A stretch of 64,000 nucleotides of DNA from Streptomyces sp. S.PB5 (GCF_030403745.1 NZ_JAQMWP010000030.1:29034-93033), one strand, 5' to 3'; counted from the first letter of the stretch, positions 52,964 through 62,228 are shown. Notes: a model not told the origin generated them from the letters alone. Translations and numbers: made by a program.

Positions 52964-53392
52964 ATGCCCGGCATACTCGAACGACGCCCGCCGTTGTTCC
53001 CTGACCTCGTCGACTGGTTCGAGACCGGTCTGGCCCGATTCCCCGCCAGGCGGGGAATCGGGGTGCACGGCATCCGGGTCGAGGAGCAGCTCAGCGAAGC
53101 GGCGTACTGCCTGCGCGCGGAGCTGCCCGGCCTGGACGTCGACAAGGACATTGAGATCGACATCCAGCACGGTGTGCTCAGCCTGCGCGCCGAGCGCAGC
53201 GAGGAGACCAGGCAACGGCACCACAGTGAGTTCCGTTACGGCTCTTTCGCCCGCTCCGTCCGTCTGCCGCAGGGCGCAAAGGAGAACGAGGCCAAGGCCG
53301 AGTACAAGGACGGCATCCTCACCATCACCGTGCCCCTCACCGTCGCGGAGAAGTCCCCGGTCACCCACGTCGAGGTCAGCCGCGCCGAGTAG
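52964..53392 (+). CDS. Hsp20 / alpha-crystallin small heat-shock protein
   Basis: A 142-residue small heat-shock protein. The alpha-crystallin domain spans residues 37-135: IRVEEQLSEAAYCLRAELPG, DIEIDIQHGVLSLRAERSEE, the SEFRYGSFARSVRLPQG strand and AEYKDGILTITVP, which matches the conserved A-x-x-x-n-GvL signature. It would form oligomers that hold unfolding proteins. The best-known DosR target, HspX (Rv2031c), is of the same family and length. GGAAGGGAG precedes ATG 52964. A box pair lies upstream. Confidence 0.92.
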   Translation: MPGILERRPPLFPDLVDWFETGLARFPARRGIGVHGIRVEEQLSEAAYCLRAELPGLDVDKDIEIDIQHGVLSLRAERSEETRQRHHSEFRYGSFARSVRLPQGAKENEAKAEYKDGILTITVPLTVAEKSPVTHVEVSRAE

Positions 53393-53516
53393 TCCCGAAC
53401 AGTGCGAACGACCGCCGGTGCGCGGCCTTCTCCTACTCCCCGCGCGTCGGCCGCGCCCGCGCTTTCGCATGGCCTTGTGGCAACAGCCCCAGTGGCCCCA
53501 GGCAACGGAGAGAACG

Positions 53517-53933
53517 ATGCCCGAGCAGACGGCTTGCCCGTCCTTCGCCATCCACCGCCGTTGGGACGGCCGACGGCAGTTCATCGAACTCGGCGGCGAG
53601 ATCGACGTGCTCGCCGCGCCACCCGGCAGCGACTTCCTCGACGACACCAGCGGCGGTCCGGGCGCGGAGACCGATGTCGTGGTCGACCTGCGCCCGGTCA
53701 CGTTCATCGACGGTAGTGGTCTGAACGCCCTGCTGCGGACGGCCGGTCGGCTCGACGCCTGCCGCCACACCCTGGCCATCGTGGTCACCAACCCTCTCCA
53801 ACGCCGCCTGCTCCACCTCGTCGGTCTCGGCCGCAACGTCACCCTGCACACCGCCATGCCGGACTATGCCGGCGAGGCGACGGGCGTGGTGCAGCGGGCG
53901 GCACATCCCGCCTCACTGACACGGCGGGTTTGA
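53517..53933 (+). CDS. STAS-domain anti-sigma-factor antagonist
   Basis: A 138-residue single STAS domain: FIELGGEIDVLAAPP, then VVVDLRPVTFIDGSGLNALL, where Ser in FIDGSGL is the expected phosphorylation site. Such proteins release sigma factors by binding the cognate anti-sigma kinase when unphosphorylated. It begins 124 bases after the Hsp20 gene on the same strand and may be transcribed with it. It converges with a second antagonist at 53,979. The partner sigma or anti-sigma factor is not in the window. Confidence 0.82.
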   Translation: MPEQTACPSFAIHRRWDGRRQFIELGGEIDVLAAPPGSDFLDDTSGGPGAETDVVVDLRPVTFIDGSGLNALLRTAGRLDACRHTLAIVVTNPLQRRLLHLVGLGRNVTLHTAMPDYAGEATGVVQRAAHPASLTRRV

Positions 53934-53978
53934 GGTGCTGGGAGCGGTTCCGTACGCCGGGAAGTTCTTGACTCCGCC

Positions 53979-54356
53979 TCAGTTGACGGTCTTCGGCTCG
54001 GCGGATGCCAGGGCGTCCGCGAGTGTGGCGAGGGGAGTGAAGCGTCCGAGGAGGCCGCCCGCGCGCAGGATCCTCCGGATCAGCGGGTGCGGGCAGACCA
54101 GCCGCAGCCGTCCGCCGCGCTCGGTGACCCGTCGCTCGGCATGGCACAGCAGCCTGAGCCCGGAGCAGTCGAAGAACTCCACGGGAGTGAGGTCGATGAC
54201 CACGGTCTGTCCGGGAGGCGCGGTCGCGTCGTCCAGTTCCGGCAGGATGTGGAGGGCGGCGGCGATGTCCACTTCGCCGTGGAACTCGATCACGGTGAGT
54301 GCGTGAGCCTGGCGGGTCTCGATGTGCCCGACGGGCCATGCGGTCCCCTGCTGCAC
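53979..54356 (-). CDS. STAS-domain anti-sigma-factor antagonist
   Basis: A 125-residue STAS protein: LTVIEFHGEVDIAAALHILP, then VVIDLTPVEFFDCSGLRLLC with the phosphorylatable Ser in DCSGL. The closing part (HPLIRRILRAGGLLGRFTPL) is typical. GTG 54356 is chosen because AGGGGA precedes it and the domain begins there; the frame is open to 54,551. It is related to the protein at 26,742 but keeps the Ser. No anti-sigma partner is present locally. Confidence 0.78.
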   Translation of the reverse strand: MQQGTAWPVGHIETRQAHALTVIEFHGEVDIAAALHILPELDDATAPPGQTVVIDLTPVEFFDCSGLRLLCHAERRVTERGGRLRLVCPHPLIRRILRAGGLLGRFTPLATLADALASAEPKTVN

Positions 54357-54638
54357 GGCGGTGTCCCCTGATGAGCCGGGCTCCCTGAAGCTTCCCCCTG
54401 GGGAGCGGCGACGACGGTGCGGGCCACCGGGGACTGGGGTGGCGGCAGGCGACAAGCCTACGGTCCCGGCGCGCCGCCCGTGCTGCGGTGAAGTGATTTC
54501 TACGGAGGCGATTCCCTCATTTGAATGGTTTTCAACGTACTTTCTTGGCAATGCCGATGGTGCCCGGGCGGTCGAGCAGGTGGCAGGTCTCGCCGTGGTG
54601 CAGGACCCGTCCGGTGATGTTGCCGACGGCGGCGAAGG

Positions 54639-54851
54639 TCAGAACCGCTCGCCATCCGCGCGCACCCGCCACCCCTCGCCCTCGAACCGGCCGCTCTCCC
54701 TCGCCACGGCCAGCTCCCGCTCCACCGTCCCCGCCGCCCGGTCCTCCTCGGTGTGCGGCAGCGACACCGGCTGCCCCAGCACCTCACCCTCGGCGTAGCC
54801 CGTCAGCACCTGCGCGCCCTCGTCCCGTCCGCCCGTGTCCGGCACCGCCAT
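54639..54851 (-). pseudogene. PAS-domain fragment
   Basis: About 70 residues read DEGAQVLTGYAEGEVLGQPV, TEEDRAAGTVERELAVARES and GWRVRADGERF, the middle of a PAS domain as found in SpoIIE-type phosphatases and sensor kinases. A stop follows immediately where WANV would be expected, and the downstream domains are absent. ATG 54851 could start a short product. No other gene is supported between 54,357 and 55,065. Confidence 0.55.
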
Positions 54852-55065
54852 GGCCCAGCCTCCCTCGACCGCCCCTCGCGCTCCCTCAGACCCAGTGCCG
54901 GGGCGCCGGCTCCGTCGCTCAATGCGGGCGCACTCCGACGCACCGCCACGGGATCTGGCCAGCCGGCTGGCGCATGCGGGCTGCCGGAAGAGGGCACGTT
55001 GGGCCCATGGCCGTGGACCCCTGTGTCCCCTCCCGCTGCGGGACACCCCAGTCCAGCCTGGATGC

Positions 55066-55518
55066 CATGAACCTCGGCGACCTCGGCGGCCTCGACGACG
55101 GGGTGCAGCTGGACACCCCCAGGGCGCAGGTGCTGCGGCGTGGCGAGTGCCTCCGCTCTCCACGGTCAGCGTCGGCCGCATCGCCTACACCGATCGCGCG
55201 CTGCCCGCGATCCGGCCGGTGAACTTCGCCCTGCAGGACGGCCGGCTGTTCATCCGCGTCGAACCGGGAGACGGCCTCGCGGCCGCGGTCAGCGACACGG
55301 TCGTGGCCTTCGAGGCCGACGACATCGGCCCCCGCCGGCACACCGGCTGGTCCGTCCAGGCCCTCGGACGCGCGCACCTCACCGACGATCCGCTCGCCGT
55401 CCTCGGCCCAGCGCCGGACACCCAGTCGCGGGTCCCCTCCATACGCGGCCACTTCATCGTGATCCGCATCGAGCACGTCACCGGACGGCGCGTGCCGCCA
55501 CCCGCCGACCCCCGGTGA
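55066..55518 (+). pseudogene. pyridoxamine 5'-phosphate oxidase-like flavoprotein, frameshifted
   Basis: The N-terminal piece in one frame ends LDTPRAQVLRRGECLR. After a small deletion near 55,152 the next frame reads STVSVGRIAYTDRALPAIRP, VNFALQDGRLFIRVEPGDGL and SVQALGRAHLTDDP to HVTGRRVP. Together these make a split-barrel PPOX protein of about 145 residues, the group that includes Rv0080 of the DosR regulon. The shift would abolish the protein unless it is a sequence error. Confidence 0.7.
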
Positions 55519-55532
55519 AGCGGTCGGGGACG

Positions 55533-55862
55533 TCACCGCCACAGGCCCCAAGCCGACTCCAGGGTGGAGTGAAATGTGAAACGTGGGTCGTTCGCGACGC
55601 TCGTGCGGATCTCGTCGGCGGCGCCGATGAGATGAAACCGCGCCTCGGGGCCGAGCGTGAACAGCTGCCGAACGGCGTCGTCTTGGAGTCCGTCGCCACA
55701 GCGGAGCTCTGTCAGGTCGAGGAAGAACGCGCGGCGCTTCCCGTCGGCGCGGGCGCGCAGCTCCTGGCGCAGGCGGGGCCCGGTCGTCGGGCCGAGCGTT
55801 CCGCTGACCGCCAGCCACACCCGCTCCGGATCCTCCGCGAGGACACGCGTCCGCACGACCAT
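55533..55862 (-). CDS. STAS-like protein
   Basis: A 109-residue protein with a degenerate STAS pattern: ERVWLAVSGTLGPTTGPRLR, AFFLDLTELRCGDGLQDDAV and a closing FTFHSTLESAWGL. The motif that normally holds the phosphorylated Ser is CGDGLQ, without Ser, so this is probably a non-switching relative. It converges with the PPOX remnant, the stops being 15 bases apart. ATG 55862 follows GTGGAG. No partner protein is identifiable. Confidence 0.6.
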   Translation of the reverse strand: MVVRTRVLAEDPERVWLAVSGTLGPTTGPRLRQELRARADGKRRAFFLDLTELRCGDGLQDDAVRQLFTLGPEARFHLIGAADEIRTSVANDPRFTFHSTLESAWGLWR

Positions 55863-56365
55863 GATCTCCACTGCCGCCCCCCGAGCGAGCCAGGCGCGTA
55901 TTGCCTCCTTGCCCGAGCTTCTCCGCGTGGCCGCGCCGGTAACCCCGGTGCGGGGGCTCTCTCTTGAAAGCACCTGTGGTGGTGTGCGTCGGTGCAGCTC
56001 ACGTGGTCGGCTTGCGTGAGGTGATGGTGAAGTCCGTCCCGAGAGCCGCGAGTTGGGAGACCAGGCGTCGGGCGACGTTCCTTGCCAAGGCGGTTGGTGA
56101 AGTGCTCGGGGGCGAGAGCGCGGCAGGGCGCGAGGCCGTGGAGGCCCTGCCGACCACCCGGGGCGATCGCCGGGCCGTCGAAGCTCCGCCGTGTCCGGAA
56201 CCGGCCCGGCAAGGTGGCCGCCGCAGGCGGGCCGTGAACGTGTTCCACCGCGTCGCCTTTGCCCGCGTCGGAGCCCGCTTCGAGCACGGCTACCGCGTCG
56301 AACGCCCGAAGCCCGCGTGGCGCGAACGATCGCAGCCGGTGTGCGCCCATGGGCCATGGCGCAAG
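55863..56365. other. gap without a supported gene
   Basis: About 500 bases between the STAS-like and DUF6058-like genes. Open frames occur on both strands but lack motifs or plausible starts, and no box pair is visible. Confidence 0.4.
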
Positions 56366-56960
56366 TCACGGGCGTGGGAAGCGGGCACGCATCGCAGTGA
56401 TGCAGGTGTCCCGGGAGGTGGGCCCGTCGAACCGGAGACGGTCGTAGGCGGTGAACGCCGGTTCCAGCGCGTCGAGTTCGTCGACAAGGGCGTGTAGCGG
56501 CTCGAACCACTCCGCCGAACCGGCATCCGGCTCGTTCGCCGCGGCGCTGATCGCGGTCGTCAGGTGATCCTGGCGTTGAATGGCGGCCGGGGTCACTGAG
56601 TGCAGACATACGTACTGCCCGCTGAGATATGCATTCCACTCCGCCGTCCCGGCGGTCGGGTCGGCCCAGTGGGCGGTGAACCACGCTTCGAGCCTGTCCA
56701 CGCCGCCAGCTTCGTCGGCGAGGGCGAACAGGTCGGCCGGAACCATCTCAGCGCCGTCGGAGCGCAGATATCCCGGAAGCGGCAGCTGCTGCCCCAGCAT
56801 CAGCCGGCGGACCGCATCGCTGTCGCGGCCCTTGTGCACAGTTCGTCCAGGGCAACGACTGCGCGCTGACGTACGCGTCGTCGGCATCGGTCATCGGATG
56901 GTCGCCGTTGACTTCGCGGAATCGTCCTGCGAGCTGCTGCTTCAGGTCTGTCTCCGGCAT
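56366..56960 (-). pseudogene. DUF6058-like protein with N-terminal frameshift
   Basis: The N-terminus from ATG 56960 (RFREVNGDHPMTDADDAYVS) and the body (DSDAVRRLMLGQQLPLPGYL, VPADLFALADEAGGVDRLEAW split, YLSGQYVCLHSVTP, AFTAYDRLRFDGPTSRDTCI) are in different frames, joined near 56,850-56,880. Together they make a complete DUF6058-type protein of about 195 residues, a family seen near natural-product genes but of unknown role. The intact IS3 element begins 23 bases upstream of its start. Confidence 0.65.
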
Positions 56961-57033
56961 GGGGTGGTGGGGTGCCCAGAGGTTTCCGGACAGGGACCCA
57001 ATAGGGTCGTCCTGAGAAGGAAATGAGGGAGAA

Positions 57034-57324
57034 GTGGCGCCACCCAGTAAGTACTCACCGGAGTTCCGTGAGGAAGCCGTCCAGATCGCGTTGAGGTCGA
57101 GCAAGACGATCTCTGAGGTTGCCCGGGACCTCGAACTGAACCCGGAGACGCTGCGCGGCTGGGTGAAGAAGCATCAGAAGCAGCAGGAACCAGCTCCCGA
57201 CACGGAACTGACGGTGAACGAGCGGGCACGCCTCAAAGAACTCGAACGACGCAACCGCGAGCTGGAGATGGAAGTTACCTTCCTGAAAAAAGCCGCAGCG
57301 TACTTCGCCAAGGAGCCCCGGTAG
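57034..57324 (+). CDS. IS3-family transposase OrfA
   Basis: A 96-residue DNA-binding subunit: helix-turn-helix (SPEFREEAVQIALRSSKTIS, then LELNPETLRGWVKKH) and a leucine-zipper-like coiled coil (LKELERRNRELEMEVTFLKK). The GTG start has GAGGGAGAA upstream. The run AAAAAAG at 57,286-57,292 near its end is a candidate slippery site for -1 frameshifting into orfB. Confidence 0.88.
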   Translation: MAPPSKYSPEFREEAVQIALRSSKTISEVARDLELNPETLRGWVKKHQKQQEPAPDTELTVNERARLKELERRNRELEMEVTFLKKAAAYFAKEPR

Positions 57325-57350
57325 CGAGCAAGTACGAGTTCATCGACGAG

Positions 57351-58214
57351 ATGCGGCTCGACACTGCGGAGTGCGCATACAGCGTCGAGTTCATGTGCAG
57401 CCGGCTCGGCGTCTCCAAATCCGGCTACTACGACTGGCGATCTCGTCCGGAATCCGCGACCGCGCAACGGCGCGAGGAACTGAAACTGCTCATCAAGAAG
57501 GCCTTCGAGATGTCCGACAGCACCTATGGGCACCGGCGTATCCAGGCCCAGCTGGACCGCTGGGGCATCGGCGCCGGCGTGGAACTGGTCCGCCGTCTCA
57601 TGCGCGAGCTGGAACTTGAGCCCTGCCAGCCGCGACCGAAGAGATTCGGCCTCACCAGGGCGGCGGCCGCCCAGGTGTCAGACCTCGTGGGCCGCGACTT
57701 CACCGCAAACGCGCCTGGCGAAAAGCTCGTCGGCGACATCACTTACATCGCGACCGGGGAGGGCTGGCTGTATCTCGCGACGGTCATCGACTGCTGCACG
57801 AAGGAAGTGATCGGTTACGCGATGGACGACCATTACCAGACTCCTCTGATCTCCAGAGCCATACGTAACGCGGCACGGAACAGGAAGCTCGCCACGGGCG
57901 CGATATTTCATTCCGACCGCGGAAGTAACTACATGTCAGTCGAGTTCGGGAAGACACTCGGACGGGTCGGGCTCCGAAGATCCGCCGGCCGGACCGGAAT
58001 CTGTTTCGACAATGCGATGGCCGAATCATTTTTCGGCGCCCTGAAGAATGAGCGTGTATCCAGGGTGACTTACCTGACCAGAGAGGCGGCGCGACAAGAC
58101 ATCACTCGCTACATCGAGTTCTGGTACAATCGCAAACGCCTTCACTCGGCGGTGGGTTACCGACCTCCACGCGAAGTTCACGCCGAGTACGAGAAGTTGC
58201 GAATCGCCGCGTGA
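57351..58214 (+). CDS. IS3-family transposase OrfB, DDE catalytic subunit
   Basis: A 287-residue rve integrase-core protein in the -1 frame relative to OrfA. An HTH_21 segment (STYGHRRIQAQLDRWGIGAG) precedes the catalytic residues: Asp in LVGDITYIATG, Asp in FHSDRGSNY and Glu in DNAMAESFFGALKNE. No frame damage is seen. It is normally made as an OrfAB fusion by frameshifting, so the ATG at 57351 only marks the first Met in frame; the frame is open upstream to about 57,325. Confidence 0.9.
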   Translation: MRLDTAECAYSVEFMCSRLGVSKSGYYDWRSRPESATAQRREELKLLIKKAFEMSDSTYGHRRIQAQLDRWGIGAGVELVRRLMRELELEPCQPRPKRFGLTRAAAAQVSDLVGRDFTANAPGEKLVGDITYIATGEGWLYLATVIDCCTKEVIGYAMDDHYQTPLISRAIRNAARNRKLATGAIFHSDRGSNYMSVEFGKTLGRVGLRRSAGRTGICFDNAMAESFFGALKNERVSRVTYLTREAARQDITRYIEFWYNRKRLHSAVGYRPPREVHAEYEKLRIAA

Positions 58215-58242
58215 AATAGGCAGTCAGATGCCTGTCCGGAAA

Positions 58243-58674
58243 ACGCGAGGCCCCTCAGTGGTCCTCCGGCGTCACGAGAGCGGGGTTCTCTCGCACAGAT
58301 TCCGCACGCCCTTGGTCGGATGGTTCGGCACTCGCCGAACCATCGAATGCACCAGGACGCCCGAGATACCCCCACACTCTGGGCATGCCGGGATGGGCAG
58401 CATCGTCGGCGCCTCCGGAAGCCCCGGACGGCTGGACGCCGGACCAGACGTTCACCGATCGGAGACTGTGCACCGCGAGCGTCGGCCGGGCTCCCCTGCA
58501 ACGGCATCATCATCGGCACCGACCCCTGCCGTCTCGTCCGGCCCTGGCCAACGGACAACAGGCCGCAGCGATCTGATGAACCGTAAGGTCCTTCGTAATC
58601 CGCTTCCCCTGCGCCCTCGGGTGGACAAGGATCGGTCCGCAGCCATGACATTCGTCCACAGAGCGAGGCGTCCG
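58243..58674. other. gap with a perfect hairpin
   Basis: No gene is supported. The notable structure is a perfect 11-bp stem, GATGGTTCGGC-ACTC-GCCGAACCATC, at 58,319-58,344, with no T tract after it. It may be a terminator, a cruciform or a relic of a mobile-element end. Confidence 0.5.
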
Positions 58675-59252
58675 ATGGAACTCGTGTCCCACAACCTCAC
58701 TGAAGGCGTCTACACAGCCACTGACGACTACGTGCACGCCATTGAGGTCCGAGGCGCCGGACGGCTGCTGTTCGTCGCCGGCACCATGGGACTCGACCCG
58801 GCCAGGAAGCCGGGGCCGGCCTGGAAGAGCAACTCGATCTGATCTGGGCGAACATCCGCGTAATCCTCGCCTCGGCCGACATGAGCGTGGACAACATCGT
58901 GCGCCTGACCAGCTACCTGCGAGACCCCGCCTACGCAGCGGCGTTGGCCGCTGCCCGCACGGCCGCACTCGGTGACCGACGCGTCCCGACGACCGCAATC
59001 GTCGTCTCCACGCTGGACAGCAACTGGCTTGTCGAAAACGAGGTCATCGCCGCGGCGTGGCACCCCCACGCTCACCTACGGATCAGCCGTGAGCCGCGCG
59101 GTGCAGCTGAAAGCGTCGACACCGCAGCGGTCCTTCTCCCAACGATCTCCGTGGAGGGTACGCCGAACACCGCGGCGCCAGGGCCGTTCGGCCCTTGTCG
59201 CCGGTCGGGCGTACTCGCTTCACTGACCCGGCGGTCCCGCCTGCACGCCTGA
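58675..59252 (+). pseudogene. RidA-family protein, frameshifted
   Basis: From ATG 58675 it reads YVHAIEVRGAGRLLFVAGTM and LDPARKPG, then a one-base shift near 58,812 is needed to continue with GLEEQLDLIWANIR, MSVDNIVRLTSYLRDPAYAA and a SNWLVENEVIAAA ending at about 59,060. This is a RidA/YER057c enamine-deaminase-like protein; the frame then runs on without homology to 59,252. A perfect box (59,181-59,194) lies inside this tail. Confidence 0.7.
59181..59194. promoter_or_regulatory. single perfect DosR-like box
   Basis: GGGCC-GTTC-GGCCC with perfect halves, 175 bases before the hypothetical gene at 59,370. Sequence 21 bases to either side matches the box only weakly. Confidence 0.45.
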
Positions 59253-59369
59253 ACCCCGTCCGTGGGCTCGGCATAGCGGTTCTGCTGACGGGCGGAGCAG
59301 GCGGGACCGTCCAGCGCGAGGAGGGACGGGACGACGAGAACGCTGTACGGCGAGGAGGCGGACGAAGAA

Positions 59370-59828
59370 ATGAGTACGGCGGTCGGCCATGCCGACCTGA
59401 CTTCGAGGACGCTGAAGCTGGTGGAGGGCGAACTGCGGGCACAGCTGGAGCGGACGCCCGGCAGGGCGCCGGGGCTGGTGTGCGCGGGCGCCGGGGTGCC
59501 CGTGGCGTTCGGCCGGGCGGTGCGGGAGCTGATCGTGGTGACCCCCACGCAGGAGATGGTGCCCGCGCCGCTGTCGGAGAGGGATCGGGTGGCCGTCGGC
59601 ACGTTGCTGACCCTCGCTCACCAGGTGCGGCTGCTGGCGTACGACCCTTTGACGCGTCGGCCCCGGGCTGCCGTCGTCGTCCGCGCCACGGCAGCCACCC
59701 ATCGATCAGCGGGAACCTGTGGGCCATCCCGGACATCAGTGAGACGGAAAGCCCCGGGTCACCGAAGTCCGGACGAGGGGGGAAGGTACGCCGGAGGGAG
59801 CGACCGGGGTCTCGCCGCCTGTGCCTGA
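59370..59828 (+). CDS. hypothetical protein
   Basis: A frame of up to 152 residues, unrecognised. The first 105 residues look like a folded domain (LTSRTLKLVEGELRAQLERT, PGLVCAGAGVPVAFGRAVRE, LSERDRVAVGTLLTLAHQVR); the remainder is Arg/Gly-rich and may be read-through after a lost stop. ATG 59370 is preceded by GGAGGCGGACGAAGAA. No gene is seen between its end and 59,974. Confidence 0.5.
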   Translation: MSTAVGHADLTSRTLKLVEGELRAQLERTPGRAPGLVCAGAGVPVAFGRAVRELIVVTPTQEMVPAPLSERDRVAVGTLLTLAHQVRLLAYDPLTRRPRAAVVVRATAATHRSAGTCGPSRTSVRRKAPGHRSPDEGGRYAGGSDRGLAACA

Positions 59829-59973
59829 CTGCTGACCGTCTCCGGCGCTCTCGGCGTCCTCAACTTCTTCGTCATGTCCGCCCTGACTGGTCGAGGAGCT
59901 GAGCGAATCGCTCCACCTTGCACAGGTCATCCAGCAGCCCGAGACCTGACGGGGCTGGGAGACATGGACATTC

Positions 59974-62228
59974 TCAGTCCTTCGTGAACAGGCGGCCCAC
60001 GCCCGCGGTGAACGCAATGCCCAGGACCCAGCCGATCAGGATGCAGATCCAGGTCCAGAACATGAGCGTGGTTCCCCAGCCCGAGTCCGCCCTGGGCAGC
60101 CAGTTGGCGACCTGGCGGAGGTTGACCACGGGGAGCAAGGTCTCGAACCCATATGCCGGTGCCTTGAAGCAGGGGTAGTTCTCCGGGCACGAGCCGCTCA
60201 CCTCGCCACGGCCGACGGGTTCCATGATTCCTCTGTCGTCGGCCCAGTTGTAGATGAAGGAGTTGGCCGTGCCGATCACGATCAGCCAGATGAGCGGCCG
60301 GTGCAGCTTGTACCCGTAGGCCACCGAGTACTCCAGGAACCCGTTCCAGATGCGGGCCGGCCAGGAGAGCTTGCCGCGCTTCCGCTTCGCGCGCTCGGCG
60401 TGGATCGCCACCGCTCGGGCGTCCATCTCCTTGCCGGACGAACGTAAGGCGGCGGCAAGCTGCTGATAGCTCTGCGGGGAGTACTCGTCGGTGCGGTCGA
60501 GCCAGTCGAGGCGCTCGTCGACCGGCGTGGCCGACTCCAGTGCGCGGTAGGAGAATCCGGTCAGCCGGACGCCCTCCTTCGGCCAGCTCTCCGGCCGGTC
60601 CACGAGGCGTTCGACGCAGGCATACGAGAGATCGACTCCGCCGCTCGGCCTGCCTGCCGGCAGCCAGAGCAGACGCCCGCCGACGCGCATGCCGGACGCG
60701 TCCAGAGCATCCGACATGCCATGCAGTCGGCCGCCGTCGAAGGTGAGGTTCCGGCTGATCTGGGTGCCCCGCATGCGCACCAGCCCCACGGAGCGGAACT
60801 CGTGGTCCAGTAGGACGTCACCGCGGATCGTGCCGCTGCTGATGTCCAGGGCCCGGGCACCGGGATTGTCGAAGGCGCTGCCGCTGCACATGAGTTCACC
60901 GTCGATGACGCAGCGCACCAGCCGGACTTCGCCGCTCGCGCGGAATCCGTGGTCGAGGTACACATTGCCGTGGACGGCCAGTCCGTTGGCTTTCAGGGCT
61001 CCTCCATCGCGGTCCTCGAAGATCGCTCCGGTGCAGTTGAGTTCGCGTTTGACGGTGGCGCCGATCAGGCGCACGGAGCCGGTCGAGTGGAACTTGTCGT
61101 TGAGGAAGACATCCCCGTCGCAGATCAGCCCGTCGGCGTCCAGGGCGTAGCCGCCGGGGTTGTCGAAGACCCCCTGGGAGCAGCACAGTTGGCGCTCCAG
61201 TTTGCCGCCTGCGAGGCGCACCTCGCCGTGGGCGGTGAAGCCGCGGTCGAGATAGGCGTCGTCCGCGTGGAAGCGGGTCGCGTCGAGCGCCCGGCCCTCC
61301 GGGTTCTCGAAGACGCCCTTGGTGCAGCACAGTTCGCCGTCGATCTCCGCGCCGACGAGCCGGACCTGGCCCGTGGAGCGAAAGCCCCGGTCCAGGTAGA
61401 GGCCCGCCCGGCAGCGCACCGCGTCGCCGCGCAGCGCCAGGCCGTCGGGATTGGAGAACGCGGCGCCGGTCGCGCGCAACGTGTGCAACTGGGCCCACTG
61501 GACGCAGATCTCGCCCTGCGAGGTGAAGTCCCCTTCGCACAGCAGATCGCCGTCCAGCAGGAGGCGGCGGGCCTGAAGACTGGTCCCTTCCGGGTGGTGG
61601 AGCGTGGCGCCGCGCAGGTCGAGATTTCCGTGCACATGGGCCGATGTGAACCGGACCTCTCCCTCAGCACGGAACCCCCCGTCCAGGAAGACCGTGCCCC
61701 GGACCTGCATGCCGACGCCGTCGAGCGCCACTCCGGCGATCGGCTGGATCTCGGTGTCGGTGCACCGCAGGTCCCGTGCCAGCTCCGCCTCGCCGAGGTT
61801 CAGCACGCCGTCCATGCGCACGTGTCGAAGAACGACGTCGGCCTGGGCCTCCATACGCTCGGCGAGCAGTGAGGTCATCCGGCAGTCGAGGAACTCGACC
61901 GGATGGTCGAGGCGGGCGTGGACAGCACGATGGTGTCGGTGAACACACAGCCGCAGAAGCGCATGGGGCGATCGAGCCGGACGCCGGACAGGTCGAGCCT
62001 GCCGACGACGCGGGCACCGCGGACATAGACACCGTGGCTGGCCTTCCACTCCGCTCGGCCGCCGGCAAGCAGCGCCCTGAGGACTTCTGCCCGCACGGTG
62101 CCCAGGGACATGTTCGTACTGTCCGCGGGGCCCGTGCCCAGATCGGCTTCTGCTCCCTTGTTGAGGTGGCCGATCAGTCGTTGCTCGGCGTCTGTGGGGT
62201 GCAGGGCGGTGTCTCGGTTGGGTTCCAT
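59974..62228 (-). CDS. large repeat-rich membrane protein, one frameshift
   Basis: About 750 residues if one single-base shift near 61,925 is read through. Residues about 60-520 contain roughly ten copies of a 43-45-residue repeat (core GxVFLDxGFRAxGEVRLxGA followed by a CxGAxFxNPxGxALxAD-type segment), which should fold as a right-handed parallel beta-helix. The C-terminal 180 residues hold a charged helical linker (RAVAIHAERAKRKRGK), two transmembrane helices and a pore-like loop (CFKAPAYGFETLLPVVNLRQ) resembling ion-channel-associated domains. NCBI often labels relatives membrane-associated oxidoreductase without evidence. ATG 62228. A single box lies 130 bases upstream. The shift may be a sequence error, since the rest is undamaged. 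Confidence 0.7.

Larger units (their letters stand above)
56983..58242 (+). mobile_element. IS3-family insertion sequence, apparently intact
   Basis: About 1.26 kb bounded by the inverted repeat TTTCCGGACAGG (56,983-56,994) and CCTGTCCGGAAA (58,231-58,242). It encodes two overlapping-phase frames as in active IS3 elements. I see no clear target-site duplication. Base composition inside is less GC-rich than the flanks, fitting recent arrival. It is the only transposable element in the window that looks complete. Confidence 0.85.
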
